A stretch of DNA of 64,000 bases from Nonomuraea wenchangensis (GCF_900111685.1 NZ_FOHX01000001.1:310001-374000); one strand, 5' to 3'; numbered from the stretch's first letter, positions 1-8,853 are shown. Numbers and translations are program-made. Notes: generated by a model not told the origin, from the sequence alone.

Positions 1-867
1 GCCCTCGGCGCCGATCATCCACGTCATCAGGTCGGCGAGACCGTGCCGGCTCAGCGTCGGCACCACCAGGAACAGCCCGGTCACGAACACCACGAGCTGC
101 CACGGGAACAACCGCCAGGACAGTCGCTCCCGGGCGCGCAGCAGGAACGCCGCCAGGACCAGCGCGGCGGCCCCACCCGCGGCCACGGCCACATGCGCCT
201 TGAGCAGCAGCAGCACGATGAACAGCAGGCAACCGGCCGACGCCGCGCCGAACAGCACCCGGTCGCCGACCGGCTCCAGCACCGGCGGGCTGTAGCGCAG
301 GTCGCCCCGCTCCCCCCGCCGCCAGAAGAACGCCCACAGGAACGCCATCGTCACCAGGATGGCCGCGATCTGCGGCGCCCACATGCGGGCGGCGAACTCC
401 TGGGCGTCGAGGCCGAGCTTGTCCATGGCCAGGAGGTTGGTGAGGTTGGAGACCGGCAGCAGCAGGCTCGCGGTGTTGGCCAGCCAGATCGTCGTCATCG
501 CCAGCGGCAGCGGGGCGATGCGGGCCTTCGGGGCGAGGGCCAGCATGACGGGGGTGAGCAGGACGGCGGTGGTGTCCAGGTTGAGGAAGATCGTGACGAA
601 CGACGCGAAGGCCGTGCAGAGGAGGAACAGGGCGGCGTAGTTGCCGCGGCCCACCACCGCCATCCGCGCCGCGACGGCGTCGAAGACCTGGGCCTCCTTG
701 GTCAGCTCGGCCAGCACGATGACCGCCACCAGGAAGATCAGCAGCGGCCAGATCTCGTCCAGGCTCTCTGCGGCGGCCTCCCACGGCAGCAGCCCGGTCG
801 CCACGAACACCAGGCCGAGCACCAGGAGGCCGATCCTGATCCAGTCGAGCAGACTGAGACGCCACAC
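1..867 (-). CDS. SLC13/ArsB-type anion permease (3' end outside window)
   Basis: This is a partial membrane transporter. The first 289 codons lie in the window and the gene continues past position 1. Translated from GTG at 867 it opens VWRLSLLDW and is a run of hydrophobic segments joined by short polar loops. It contains TIFLNLDTTAVLLTPV and LANTASLLLPVSNLTN. The pairing of an NLDTTA-type segment with an SNLTN-type segment is typical of the ion-transporter superfamily that includes ArsB arsenite permeases and SLC13 anion/Na+ symporters. The substrate cannot be read from the sequence. There is no arsR or arsenate reductase nearby, so arsenic resistance is not supported. The gene diverges from the TIR/NACHT gene, with only 58 bases between starts. 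The GTG was chosen because it begins the hydrophobic frame just inside the divergent gap. Confidence is high for the superfamily and low for the exact start and substrate. Confidence 0.8.
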   Translation of the reverse strand, partial: MWRLSLLDWIRIGLLVLGLVFVATGLLPWEAAAESLDEIWPLLIFLVAVIVLAELTKEAQVFDAVAARMAVVGRGNYAALFLLCTAFASFVTIFLNLDTTAVLLTPVMLALAPKARIAPLPLAMTTIWLANTASLLLPVSNLTNLLAMDKLGLDAQEFAARMWAPQIAAILVTMAFLWAFFWRRGERGDLRYSPPVLEPVGDRVLFGAASAGCLLFIVLLLLKAHVAVAAGGAAALVLAAFLLRARERLSWRLFPWQLVVFVTGLFLVVPTLSRHGLADLMTWMIGAEG

Positions 868-913
868 GCGAAGATGATCGCATAAGACCCCATGACCCGC
901 GTTGCGCGCGGGG

Positions 914-919
914 GATACT
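914..919 (+). promoter_or_regulatory. -10 hexamer GATACT of a probable leaderless promoter
   Basis: GATACT lies exactly six bases before the ATG at 926, so transcription would begin at or next to the start codon. A weak -35 match, ATGACC, sits 16 bases upstream at 892-897. No Shine-Dalgarno sequence precedes the ATG. The same arrangement recurs before coaE, the GNAT gene, polA, dapD, the polyamine-synthase-like gene and the gene at 57763. Confidence 0.5.
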
Positions 920-925
920 GACGGC

Positions 926-3900
926 ATGGCACGTGACGGCAGGCCGACCGACATCTTCGTCAGCTACTCCCCGGCCGACACCGCGTGGGCGACGTGGATC
1001 GCCTGGGAACTCGAGGCGGCGGGCTACCGGACGATGATCCAGGCGTGGGACTTCGTCCCCGGCACCAACTTCATCGACTTCATGGACCGCGGGGTCAGCG
1101 AGGCCCAGCTCGTCGTCGCCGTGCTCTCGCGCAACTACCTGACCTCCCGCTACGGCCGCATGGAGTGGCAGGCGGCGCTGCGGGCCGATCCCGACAACCC
1201 CTCCAACAAGCTCGTGACGATCCGCCTGGAGGACGTCCAGCTCGAAGGGCTGCTGTCCACGATCACCTGGGTGGATCTGCTCGGCGTCACCGACCCCGGG
1301 CAGGCCAGGGCGCTGCTGCTGGGCCGGGTCGGCGAGGCGCTGGCGGGCCGGGCCAAGCCGGAGTACGCCCCCGCCTTCCCCGACGCCGGCCGGGGCGGCC
1401 GCGCGCCGGCGCCCGCGCCGACGCTGCCGCCCCCGGCCGAGCGGGCCCGGAACCGCCGCGCCCCGGTGACCGCGCCCGCCTTCCCGCCCGCGGCCGGCCC
1501 CGCCGGCGGGCGGAAGTCGGTCAGCGTGCTGCACATCGGCGGCCCTCGGTTCGGCCGGGCGCTGCCCGATCCGGGCGACCCGTTCACGCCCGAGGACATG
1601 CAGGCGCGCATCTGGGCGGACCTCACCGCGATGTACGACCGCGGCACCCCCCGTCCCGACCTCATGGTCGTCAGCGGCGACCTGACCGAGTCGGGCAGTC
1701 TGCGGCAGTTCGGGCAGGCCACCAGGTTCGTCACCGACCTGCGGCTGCTGCTCGGGCTGGAGCCGCACCGGCTGGTGCTGCTGCCCGGCCCGCGCGACGT
1801 GACCAAGGCGGCGGCCAGCGCCTACTTCATGACGTGCGAGGCCGACGACGTGAGCCCGCAGCCTCCTTACTGGCCGAAGTGGCGGCACTTCGCCGGGCTG
1901 TTCGGCGAGGTCTACCAGGGGCTGGACGACCGGGTGTTCGACGGCGGGCAGCCGTGGACGCTGTTCGAGGTGCCCGATCTCAAGGTGGTCGTGGCGGCGC
2001 TCAACTCGACGATGGCGATGAGCCACCTCGAACGGGACGCGTACGCGCTGCTGGGCGAGGCGCAGGCGGCCTGGTTCGCCGAGCGGCTGCGGCCGTACGA
2101 GGAGAGCGGCTGGCTGCGCCTCGGCGCGATGGGCCATCCGCCGCGGGAGCTGCGGGACGCGCCGACCTTCGAGCGGCTGCTGGGGCACCGCCTCCACCTG
2201 CTCTTCCACGGCGGCCCCGGGCACGGCGGCGAGGGCCGGGTGGCCGCGCCGCGCGCCGGGCGGCACCAGGTCGTCGAGATCACCCCCGACGGCATGCGCA
2301 CGTGGCTGCCGGACGAGGGCGTGCCGGAGCGGGTGCCGGGGAGGTGGCGGGGCGCGCAGGCGACGTTCACCGGCCGCGCCCTGGACGTGCCGCCGCCGCG
2401 GCCCAAGCCGGACGAGCGCGCGCCGACCCCGGTCGAGCTGCTGCTCGACCGGATCGCCGAGGTGTGCGAGGCGCGCCACGAGCGGGCCAGGATCCGCCGC
2501 TTCCCCGCCCATCTCGTGGTCACCCACCCCGAGGACGGGTTCGTCCGGCAGCTGATGATCGGCGCGCACGTCGGCGAGGTGACCGAGGAGGCCGCCGACA
2601 CCTTCGCCCGGCAGGCGCACGCCGCCGGGCTGGCCGCCGAGCTGGTCCACCAGGGCCCGCCTGCGCCCCGCTGGATCCGCGACGACCTGATGCGGCAGGG
2701 GGTGCGGCTGCGCAGCTTCACCGAGTTCCAGGGCCTGCTCGACCTCACGGGCTACGTCAGCGAGCAGACCGCGCGGCTGATCGGCGACCGCCGCTACCCG
2801 CCCGACCTGTACGTCCCGCAGCGCTTCCGCGAGCTCGACCGCCCCGGCGGCCAGGTCAGGCACGGCCTGACGGACGAGATGATGCGGCTGCTGGCCACCG
2901 ACCACGGCCGCTTCCTGCTGCTGCTCGGAGACTTCGGGCACGGCAAGACGTTCGCGCTGCGCGAGCTGGCCCGGCGCATCCCGGCCGAGCTGCCGCACCT
3001 GACGCCGATCCTCATCGAGCTGCGCGCCCTGGACAAGGCGCACTCGGTGGACGCGCTGGTCGCGGCCCACCTGGCCTCCCACGGCGAGGAGTACATCGAT
3101 CTCAAGGCGTTCCGCTACCTGCTGCGGCAGGGGCGCATCGTGCTGCTGTTCGACGGGTTCGACGAGCTGGTGACGCGGCTGACCTACGACCGGGCGGCCG
3201 ACCACCTCGCGACCCTGCTGGCGGCGGCCGAGGACAAGGCGAAGGTCGTGGTGGCCAGCCGCACCCAGCACTTCAAGTCGCACAGCCAGGTGCTCACCTC
3301 GCTCGGCGAGATGGTCGGGGTGCTGCCGCAGCGGCGGGTGCTCAGCGTCGAAGACTTCACCCACGACCAGATCCGCTCCTACCTGGACAACCGGTTCGAG
3401 GACGGCGACGAGGCGCACGCCCGCATGTCGCTCATGGGCGAGCTCACGGACCTGCTGGCACTCGCCCAGAACCCGCGCATGCTCTCCTTCATCGCCGACC
3501 TCGACGCCGACCGGCTGCGCACCGTGGCGCGGGCCCGCCACACGATCAGCCCGGCCCTGCTGTACGAGGAGATCCTCGGCTCGTGGCTGGCCTTCGAGGA
3601 GCGGCGGGCCCGGGTGCCCGGCTCCGCGATGGCCCTGACCACCGGCGAGCTGTGGCAGGTGGTGACGGCGCTGGCGCTGCGGCTGTGGGAGACGGGCGAG
3701 TCGCTGCTCGGCGTGGACGAGCTGACCGAGATCGGCGAGACGCTCACCGACCTGGCGGGCGGCCAGCTCTCGGCCGCCCACGCGGCGCACGCGATGGGCT
3801 CGGGCAGCCTGCTCGTACGCACCGAGGAGGGCATGTTCGGCTTCATCCACGCCTCGGTCATGGAGTGGCTGATCGCCAGGCACCTCGCCACGGGCGACCT

Positions 3901-6502
3901 CGCCCTGCTGGCCCGCCACCCGCTGTCGGCGCTCACCGTGGAGTTCCTGTGCGACCTCGCGGACGTACGGGCGCTGCGGGCCTGGGTGGCCGATCCGCCC
4001 GCCGGCGACGTCCCGCGCGCCAACGCCGTCAAGATCGCCGCCCGGCTGCGCACCCCCGCCCGCGCCGACCTGCGCGGCGCCAACCTCAAGGGCGAGGACC
4101 TGTCGGCCCGCGACCTGCGCGAGGTCGATCTCACCGGCGCCGACCTGTCGGAGGCCACGCTGGCCGGCACCAACCTGTCGCGGGCGGTCCTGCACGGGGC
4201 CCGGCTGGCGGGCGCGCGGCTCGACGGCGCGACGCTCGCCGGGGCCGACCTCACCGACGCCGACCTGTCGGGGGCGCGGCTGGCGCAGACCGACCTCAGC
4301 GACGTGACCGTGACGGGCGCCCGCTGGCACCGGGCCGCGCTCATCAACGTCACCGGCACGCTGCCGCACCTGCCCGGCGCGGCCGTGGTGCCCGGGCAGC
4401 CGGTCGAGGTGGAGTTCGCCCCCGCCGGCATCGGCGTCCCCTACGGCTACCACTTCCAGACCAGCCGTCTGCCCGAGCCGATCGCCTACAGCCCCGACGG
4501 CGCCACGGTCGCGATCGGCGACGAGGACGGCGGCGTGCTGCTGTGCGCGGGCGGCGCGCCGGTGCGCACGCTCCAGGGTCACCGGGGCCGCGTCTACGCC
4601 GTCTCCTTCGCCGGCGACCTGCTGGCCACGGGCGCGAGCGACGGCCAGGTCATCCTGTGGGACGCGCTCACCGGCGAACGGCTGCGCACCCTGACCGGCC
4701 ACCCCGACGGCGTCTGGCCGGTGCGTCTCAACCCCGGCGGCGACCTGGTGGCGGCCGGCGGCGGCGACGGCGTCGTCCGCGTGTGGGAGAGCGCGACCGG
4801 ACGGGCCGTGCACGAGCTGGCCGGGCACCAGGCGCCGGTCTACACGACGGCCTTCAGCCGCTCGGAGCTGGTGACCGGCGACGCGGCGGGGGCCGTACGC
4901 GTCTGGGACCTGGAGAACGGGCAGATGCGGCACACCCTCGACGGCCACCGCGGCGGCGTCTACCGCACCGTGCTCAGCCCCGACGGCACGCTGCTGGCCA
5001 CCGGCGACGAGGCGGGCACGGTCCGGCTCTGGGACACCGCCTCCTGGCGGCTGCTGCACACCCTCACCGGGCACGCGGGCAGCGTCTACTGCCTGACGTT
5101 CGCGCCGGACGGCTCGCTGCTGGCCAGCGGCGACACCGCGGGCGGCGTACGGCTCTGGGACCCGTCTGGGCGCACGCTCGGCGTGCACACGACGCACGCG
5201 TCATCGGTCTACCAGGTCACCTTCAGCCCCGACGGCGCCGTGCTCGCCTCCGGCGACTCCGCCGGGCTGGTCCGTCTCCAGCCCGTGGGCGGCGGGCCGC
5301 GGGTGGAGCTGACCGGGCATCGCAGCTCGGTGTGGCCGTTCGCGTACCGGCCGGACGGGCAGCAGCTCGCGACCAGCAGCAACGACGGCACCGTGCGGCT
5401 GTGGGACCCCCACACCGGCCAGTGCCAGCGGGTGCTGCGCGGCCACGGGCGGCGCATCTCGTCGGTACGCTTCAGCGCCGACGGCACGATGCTGGCCACC
5501 AGCGGCAACGACGGCGTCGTACGGCTGTGGGAGCCGCGCACCGGGCGGCGGCTGCGCGAGTTCAGCGGCACCTCCGACCGGCTGATCTCCGCGCTGTTCT
5601 CCCCCGCCGCGCCGGTGCTGGCCACCTCCAGCAACGACGGCGGAGTGCACCTGTGGAACGCCGTCACCGGCGACTACGAGCGCGAGCTGCACGCCGAGAC
5701 CGACCACGTGTGGGCCGAGGCGTTCAGCCCCGACGGCGACCTGCTGGCCACGGCCAACGACGACGACAGCGTACGCATCTGGTACCGGCCTACCGGGCGG
5801 CTGGCGGCCAACCTGCTCGACCACCGGGGGCGGGTGCGCTCGATCGCGTTCAGCCCCGACGGCTCGTACGTGGCCACCGGCTGCGACGACAAGCTCGTCC
5901 GGATCTGGCACGTGGCCTCGGGCGGCCGGATCGCCACCCTCGAAGGGCACACCGACCGCGTCTACTCCGTGGCCTTCTCCCCCGACGGGCGGCTCCTGGC
6001 GAGCGCCGGCAACGACGGGCGCGCCCTGATGTGGGAGCTGCTGCCCGGCCAGCCCTGGCAGCCGCGGCTCAGGCGCACGCTCGGCGGCGACGGCGGGCGG
6101 TGGTGGGGCGTGGCCTTCGACGCCGCCGGCGCGCGGCTGGCGACCTGCGGCGACGACAAGCTCGTCCGGGTCTGGGACGTGGCGACCGGGCGGCAGCTCC
6201 ACGCGCTGGCCGGGCACACCAGGCGGGTCTGGTCGGTCGCGTTCAGCCCGGCCGGTGACGACCTGCTGGCCAGCGCGGGCGACGACGGCGTGGTGATCCT
6301 CTGGTCGGGCGGCAAACGGCGGGCGACGCTGCTCGGGCTGCCCGAGGGGTGGGCGGCGCTGGCCCCCGACGGCCGCTACAAGCTGCACGGCGAGCCGGGC
6401 GGGCAGTTCTGGCACGTGATCGGGATGTCGCGGTTCGAGCTGGGCGAGCTGGATCCGTACCTGCCCGGGGTGCGGCAGGTGCCGCTGGACTCACCCTTCT
6501 GA
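926..6502 (+). CDS. TIR - pseudo-phosphoesterase - NACHT - pentapeptide - WD40 giant protein
   Basis: A 1,858-residue single-gene signalling protein with no signal peptide, so probably cytoplasmic. Residues 8-150 form a TIR domain (TDIFVSYSPAD). E80 in GRMEWQAAL sits where TIR NADases keep their catalytic glutamate. A Pro/Ala-rich linker leads to residues 200-470, a calcineurin-like phosphoesterase fold whose metal ligands are mostly lost (VLHIGGPRFG and LLPGPRDV; only D252 of VVSGDLTE is canonical). Residues 660-980 form a NACHT-type NTPase with Walker A GDFGHGKT at about 668 and Walker B VLLFDGFDEL near D743. Residues 1045-1135 are pentapeptide repeats (ADLxGAxL type). Residues 1186-1796 hold about 15 WD40 repeats, enough for two propellers. 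Inference: a STAND/NLR-like immune or conflict sensor, with the repeats sensing, NACHT oligomerising and TIR acting on NAD+. A TTG at 902 is an alternative start. Domain calls are firm; the function is inferred. Confidence 0.9.
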   Translation: MARDGRPTDIFVSYSPADTAWATWIAWELEAAGYRTMIQAWDFVPGTNFIDFMDRGVSEAQLVVAVLSRNYLTSRYGRMEWQAALRADPDNPSNKLVTIRLEDVQLEGLLSTITWVDLLGVTDPGQARALLLGRVGEALAGRAKPEYAPAFPDAGRGGRAPAPAPTLPPPAERARNRRAPVTAPAFPPAAGPAGGRKSVSVLHIGGPRFGRALPDPGDPFTPEDMQARIWADLTAMYDRGTPRPDLMVVSGDLTESGSLRQFGQATRFVTDLRLLLGLEPHRLVLLPGPRDVTKAAASAYFMTCEADDVSPQPPYWPKWRHFAGLFGEVYQGLDDRVFDGGQPWTLFEVPDLKVVVAALNSTMAMSHLERDAYALLGEAQAAWFAERLRPYEESGWLRLGAMGHPPRELRDAPTFERLLGHRLHLLFHGGPGHGGEGRVAAPRAGRHQVVEITPDGMRTWLPDEGVPERVPGRWRGAQATFTGRALDVPPPRPKPDERAPTPVELLLDRIAEVCEARHERARIRRFPAHLVVTHPEDGFVRQLMIGAHVGEVTEEAADTFARQAHAAGLAAELVHQGPPAPRWIRDDLMRQGVRLRSFTEFQGLLDLTGYVSEQTARLIGDRRYPPDLYVPQRFRELDRPGGQVRHGLTDEMMRLLATDHGRFLLLLGDFGHGKTFALRELARRIPAELPHLTPILIELRALDKAHSVDALVAAHLASHGEEYIDLKAFRYLLRQGRIVLLFDGFDELVTRLTYDRAADHLATLLAAAEDKAKVVVASRTQHFKSHSQVLTSLGEMVGVLPQRRVLSVEDFTHDQIRSYLDNRFEDGDEAHARMSLMGELTDLLALAQNPRMLSFIADLDADRLRTVARARHTISPALLYEEILGSWLAFEERRARVPGSAMALTTGELWQVVTALALRLWETGESLLGVDELTEIGETLTDLAGGQLSAAHAAHAMGSGSLLVRTEEGMFGFIHASVMEWLIARHLATGDLALLARHPLSALTVEFLCDLADVRALRAWVADPPAGDVPRANAVKIAARLRTPARADLRGANLKGEDLSARDLREVDLTGADLSEATLAGTNLSRAVLHGARLAGARLDGATLAGADLTDADLSGARLAQTDLSDVTVTGARWHRAALINVTGTLPHLPGAAVVPGQPVEVEFAPAGIGVPYGYHFQTSRLPEPIAYSPDGATVAIGDEDGGVLLCAGGAPVRTLQGHRGRVYAVSFAGDLLATGASDGQVILWDALTGERLRTLTGHPDGVWPVRLNPGGDLVAAGGGDGVVRVWESATGRAVHELAGHQAPVYTTAFSRSELVTGDAAGAVRVWDLENGQMRHTLDGHRGGVYRTVLSPDGTLLATGDEAGTVRLWDTASWRLLHTLTGHAGSVYCLTFAPDGSLLASGDTAGGVRLWDPSGRTLGVHTTHASSVYQVTFSPDGAVLASGDSAGLVRLQPVGGGPRVELTGHRSSVWPFAYRPDGQQLATSSNDGTVRLWDPHTGQCQRVLRGHGRRISSVRFSADGTMLATSGNDGVVRLWEPRTGRRLREFSGTSDRLISALFSPAAPVLATSSNDGGVHLWNAVTGDYERELHAETDHVWAEAFSPDGDLLATANDDDSVRIWYRPTGRLAANLLDHRGRVRSIAFSPDGSYVATGCDDKLVRIWHVASGGRIATLEGHTDRVYSVAFSPDGRLLASAGNDGRALMWELLPGQPWQPRLRRTLGGDGGRWWGVAFDAAGARLATCGDDKLVRVWDVATGRQLHALAGHTRRVWSVAFSPAGDDLLASAGDDGVVILWSGGKRRATLLGLPEGWAALAPDGRYKLHGEPGGQFWHVIGMSRFELGELDPYLPGVRQVPLDSPF

Positions 6503-7066
6503 CGTGCCGCGCATGGGGCGGCCGAGCAGGGCGGTCGCCACGCTCTCGATGTGCGGGGCGAGGTCGGCGGTGGCCGCCCCGGCGAGCGCCGGGGTGCCGA
6601 CGACCGAGCGCAGGATGCCGATGCCGACCAGCCAGGCGCTGAGCAGCTCGGCGCGCAGCTCGGCGTCCTCGCCCTCGGCCAGGTCGGCGAGGGCCCGTAC
6701 GTAGGTGCCGCAGACCTCCTCGCGTATCCGCAGGCGGGCGTCCTCGTGGGCCGAGGAGCGGAGCATGGCCACCAGCGGGTGCTCGCCGCCGTAGCCGGTC
6801 CAGTCCTGGAAGACGACCGCGCCGACCATGCGGGCGACCAGCTCCTCGGGCGGGCCGTCCGCGGCGAGGCCGGCCGGGAGGTCGGCGGTGACCTCGTCGA
6901 ACAGGGCCTTCTTGGAGCCGAAGTAGCGGAAGATCAGGGTGGCGTCCACGCCGGCGTCGGCGGCGACGTCGCGGACGCTGGTGGCGTCGTAGCCGTCGCG
7001 GGCGAAGCGCAGGCGGGCGGCCTCCAGCAGCCGGGCCCTCGTGGCCTCCCGGTCCCTCTTCGCCAT
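6491..7066 (-). CDS. TetR/AcrR-family transcriptional repressor
   Basis: A 191-residue regulator. The N-terminal helix-turn-helix (residues about 10-55, SVRDVAADAGVDATLIFRYFGSKKALF) is the standard TetR DNA-binding domain. The rest is the helical ligand-binding and dimerisation domain, whose inducer cannot be predicted. The ATG at 7066 has a good ribosome site (GGAGGGG). The 3' end overlaps the stop of the convergent TIR/NACHT gene by 12 bases. It is divergent from the SDR gene at 7162, and the shared gap holds two palindromes, so it most likely represses itself and that gene. Confidence 0.93.
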   Translation of the reverse strand: MAKRDREATRARLLEAARLRFARDGYDATSVRDVAADAGVDATLIFRYFGSKKALFDEVTADLPAGLAADGPPEELVARMVGAVVFQDWTGYGGEHPLVAMLRSSAHEDARLRIREEVCGTYVRALADLAEGEDAELRAELLSAWLVGIGILRSVVGTPALAGAATADLAPHIESVATALLGRPMRGTSEG

Positions 7067-7078
7067 CGCCCCTCCTGG

Positions 7079-7093
7079 TCATCGACTGTTGAC
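7079..7093. promoter_or_regulatory. Probable TetR operator 1 (imperfect palindrome)
   Basis: TCATCGACTGTTGAC resembles the core of operator 2 (TCATCGAACGATGAC) at 12 of 15 positions. It lies between the likely -10 of the tetR gene (TAGGAT, minus strand, 7094-7099) and its start, where a bound repressor would block transcription. It also overlaps the TTGACA -35 of the opposite promoter. Confidence 0.55.
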
Positions 7094-7119
7094 ATCCTAT
7101 CGGCCGGGCATGTTACGGT
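7089..7119 (+). promoter_or_regulatory. Promoter of the SDR gene
   Basis: A perfect TTGACA -35 at 7089-7094 is followed by a -10 region TGTTACGGT at 7111-7119. It can be read as TGTTAC with a 16-base spacer or TACGGT with a 19-base spacer. The predicted transcription start falls on the first bases of operator 2. Confidence 0.55.
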
Positions 7120-7124
7120 CCTTC

Positions 7125-7144
7125 AAGTCATCGAACGATGACTT
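7125..7144. promoter_or_regulatory. Probable TetR operator 2 (perfect inverted repeat)
   Basis: AAGTCATCG-AA-CGATGACTT is a perfect inverted repeat with 9-base arms. It is placed at the predicted transcription start of the SDR gene, 17 bases before its ATG. Size and placement are typical of operators for TetR dimers encoded divergently. Confidence 0.65.
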
Positions 7145-7161
7145 GGCGACGGGAGCACGGC

Positions 7162-7983
7162 ATGGGAACGTACGTGGTGGCGGGCGGCACGACCGGGATG
7201 GGGCGCGGCCTGGCGCTGCACCACCTCCGGGCCGGCGACCGGGTGACAGTGGTCGGCAGCGATCCGGGCAGGGGGCGGGCCCTCCTCGCCGAGGCGGAGC
7301 GGCTGGGGGCCGGGGAGCGGGCCGCGTTCGTACGGGCCGACCTGACCTCGGTCGCGGAGAACCGGCGGGTGATCGAGGAGGTCAGGGCCCGGCACGACGC
7401 CCTCGACGGGCTGATCCTCACCGCCATCCGGCACTTCGGGAGCCGCACCCTCACCCCTGACGGGTACGAGGCCACCTTCGCCCTCTACTACGTCAGCCGC
7501 CTCCTGCTCAGCCACGGCCTCACGGACCTGCTGGAGAAAGGGGACCAGCCGATGATCGTGAACGTGTGCGGCGTCGGCGTCACGAAGGGCCGCATCCACT
7601 GGGACGACCTGTCGCTCGGCCACGACTACGGCGGCATCAAGGCGATGCTGCAGGGCGGACGGGCCACGGACCTGCTGGGCGTCGCGTACCCGGACGTGCA
7701 TCCCGGCGGGCGCACCCGCTTCCTGCTGCACCATCCGGGCTTCACCGACAGCGGCACCGGCAGCCTCTCCCAGCCCGCGCGGACGCTCGTCCGGCTCCTC
7801 GCCAAGGTCGCCGGGCAGCCCGTGGAGAAGGCCATCGAACCGATCATCGCGCTGATGGCGGACCCGCCCGCCGGGCGGCTGCTCGCCTACGACCGCCGTA
7901 CGCCGGTGGACCCGTCGATCCCGACGCTCGACCCGGCCGCCGCCCGCCGCCTTTACGACCTGACCCGCCACCTCCTCGACTGA
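7162..7983 (+). CDS. Short-chain dehydrogenase/reductase-like oxidoreductase
   Basis: A 273-residue Rossmann-fold protein. The N-terminus carries a nucleotide-binding glycine motif (GGTTGMGRG, residues 7-15). A Y-x3-K pair typical of SDR catalysis is visible as YGGIK. The usual catalytic Ser region reads VNVCGVG, so the standard serine appears replaced, and the NNAG motif is not recognisable; activity may be atypical. ATG 7162 is preferred over an in-frame ATG at 7138 because GGGAG precedes it by a good distance and the glycine motif then sits at the expected place. It is divergent from tetR and probably repressed by it. The substrate is unknown. Confidence 0.85.
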   Translation: MGTYVVAGGTTGMGRGLALHHLRAGDRVTVVGSDPGRGRALLAEAERLGAGERAAFVRADLTSVAENRRVIEEVRARHDALDGLILTAIRHFGSRTLTPDGYEATFALYYVSRLLLSHGLTDLLEKGDQPMIVNVCGVGVTKGRIHWDDLSLGHDYGGIKAMLQGGRATDLLGVAYPDVHPGGRTRFLLHHPGFTDSGTGSLSQPARTLVRLLAKVAGQPVEKAIEPIIALMADPPAGRLLAYDRRTPVDPSIPTLDPAAARRLYDLTRHLLD

Positions 7984-8110
7984 ACGCCCCTTTTGCCGCG
8001 ATTGCCGCGCTCGGCCGCCGGACTGTGGGAGGATCCAGGGCTAGATCGTTTCGGTGGCGCGGAGCATCGCGAAGGGAATGGACGATGGTTACCTGCCGGA
8101 GGCTGGGCTC

Positions 8111-8830
8111 GTGACCGACGGACGCGACCACGCCGGGCCGGGCGACGCGGAGTGTGTCCCGGCAGCGGGCGGGCGGGAGGTCATGCCCAAGCGGGCCCCC
8201 GTACCGTTGCCGTGGGCCCAGGACCCGGGCACCAGCCCTGCGCGCGAGGGCGAAGGTGAGGGCGAGGGCGAGGGCGAGGGCCGCTCGCAGGCCGCCAAGA
8301 CGGCCGCCGTGGCGGTGGGCGTGGTGCTGCTGACCCTGGCCGGGGTGCTGATCGGCATCCCGGCGTTCCGCACGACGCTGGACCCCGTGCCCTACCCGGG
8401 GTCGGTGCCTCCGACGCCGCCCGCGGCGGCACTGCGTAGCAGCCCCGCCGCCACCGCACCCGCGTCGGTCACCACGCCACCGACCGTGGACGCCGCGCCC
8501 GTCACGGCGCCCTCAGCGCCCGTCACGACCCCCTCGGCGCCGCCTTCGTCGCGGCCGTCGTCACAACCGGTCACGACCTACCCGACCACGCCGGGCATCG
8601 TACGGCCGCAGGCCGCCCGCAACCCGCGCGACCGCACCACCCGCCCGCGCGCCATCCGCCCCCAGCCGGTACGCCGCAAAGGAAACTCCGTGGTCATGGG
8701 CACCGGCGGGGACTCAGGCACCCCCGCCCCCACGGCCACCACGACCTCCCCGGACACCACCGGCACCCGCACCCCGGCCCCGCAGGCCCCGGGCCGCCTC
8801 AAGGGCCAGGCAGCCCGCGAATCCTCCTGA
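8111..8830 (+). CDS. Single-pass membrane protein with Pro/Thr/Ser-rich tail
   Basis: I do not recognise a family. Read from GTG 8111 the protein has 239 residues. It has a short cytoplasmic part with an (EG)6 run, one transmembrane helix (AVAVGVVLLTLAGVLIG), then a low-complexity extracellular tail rich in Pro, Thr, Ser and Ala and later in Arg. The topology suggests a wall-spanning or surface-exposed anchor. GTG 8111 is preferred because GGAGG lies eight bases upstream; in-frame ATGs at 8054 and 8078 would give longer forms. The (EG) run is encoded by a GAGGGC-type hexanucleotide microsatellite near 8247-8280 that could vary in length. Coding is supported by the TM segment and codon bias, but not by any known domain. 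Confidence 0.65.
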   Translation: MTDGRDHAGPGDAECVPAAGGREVMPKRAPVPLPWAQDPGTSPAREGEGEGEGEGEGRSQAAKTAAVAVGVVLLTLAGVLIGIPAFRTTLDPVPYPGSVPPTPPAAALRSSPAATAPASVTTPPTVDAAPVTAPSAPVTTPSAPPSSRPSSQPVTTYPTTPGIVRPQAARNPRDRTTRPRAIRPQPVRRKGNSVVMGTGGDSGTPAPTATTTSPDTTGTRTPAPQAPGRLKGQAARESS

Positions 8831-8853
8831 CCGGCCCGAAGCCCGGCCCACGG

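Noticed and set aside
1-867. Arsenite efflux function for the left-hand permease
   Set aside because: Only the superfamily fold is visible; no arsR, arsC or related gene is adjacent.
985-6258. A 1,757-codon open frame overlapping the TIR/NACHT gene on the same strand
   Set aside because: It is an Arg/Ala/Gly/Pro-rich shadow frame caused by high GC at third positions; it has no domains, and the overlapping frame has clear ones.
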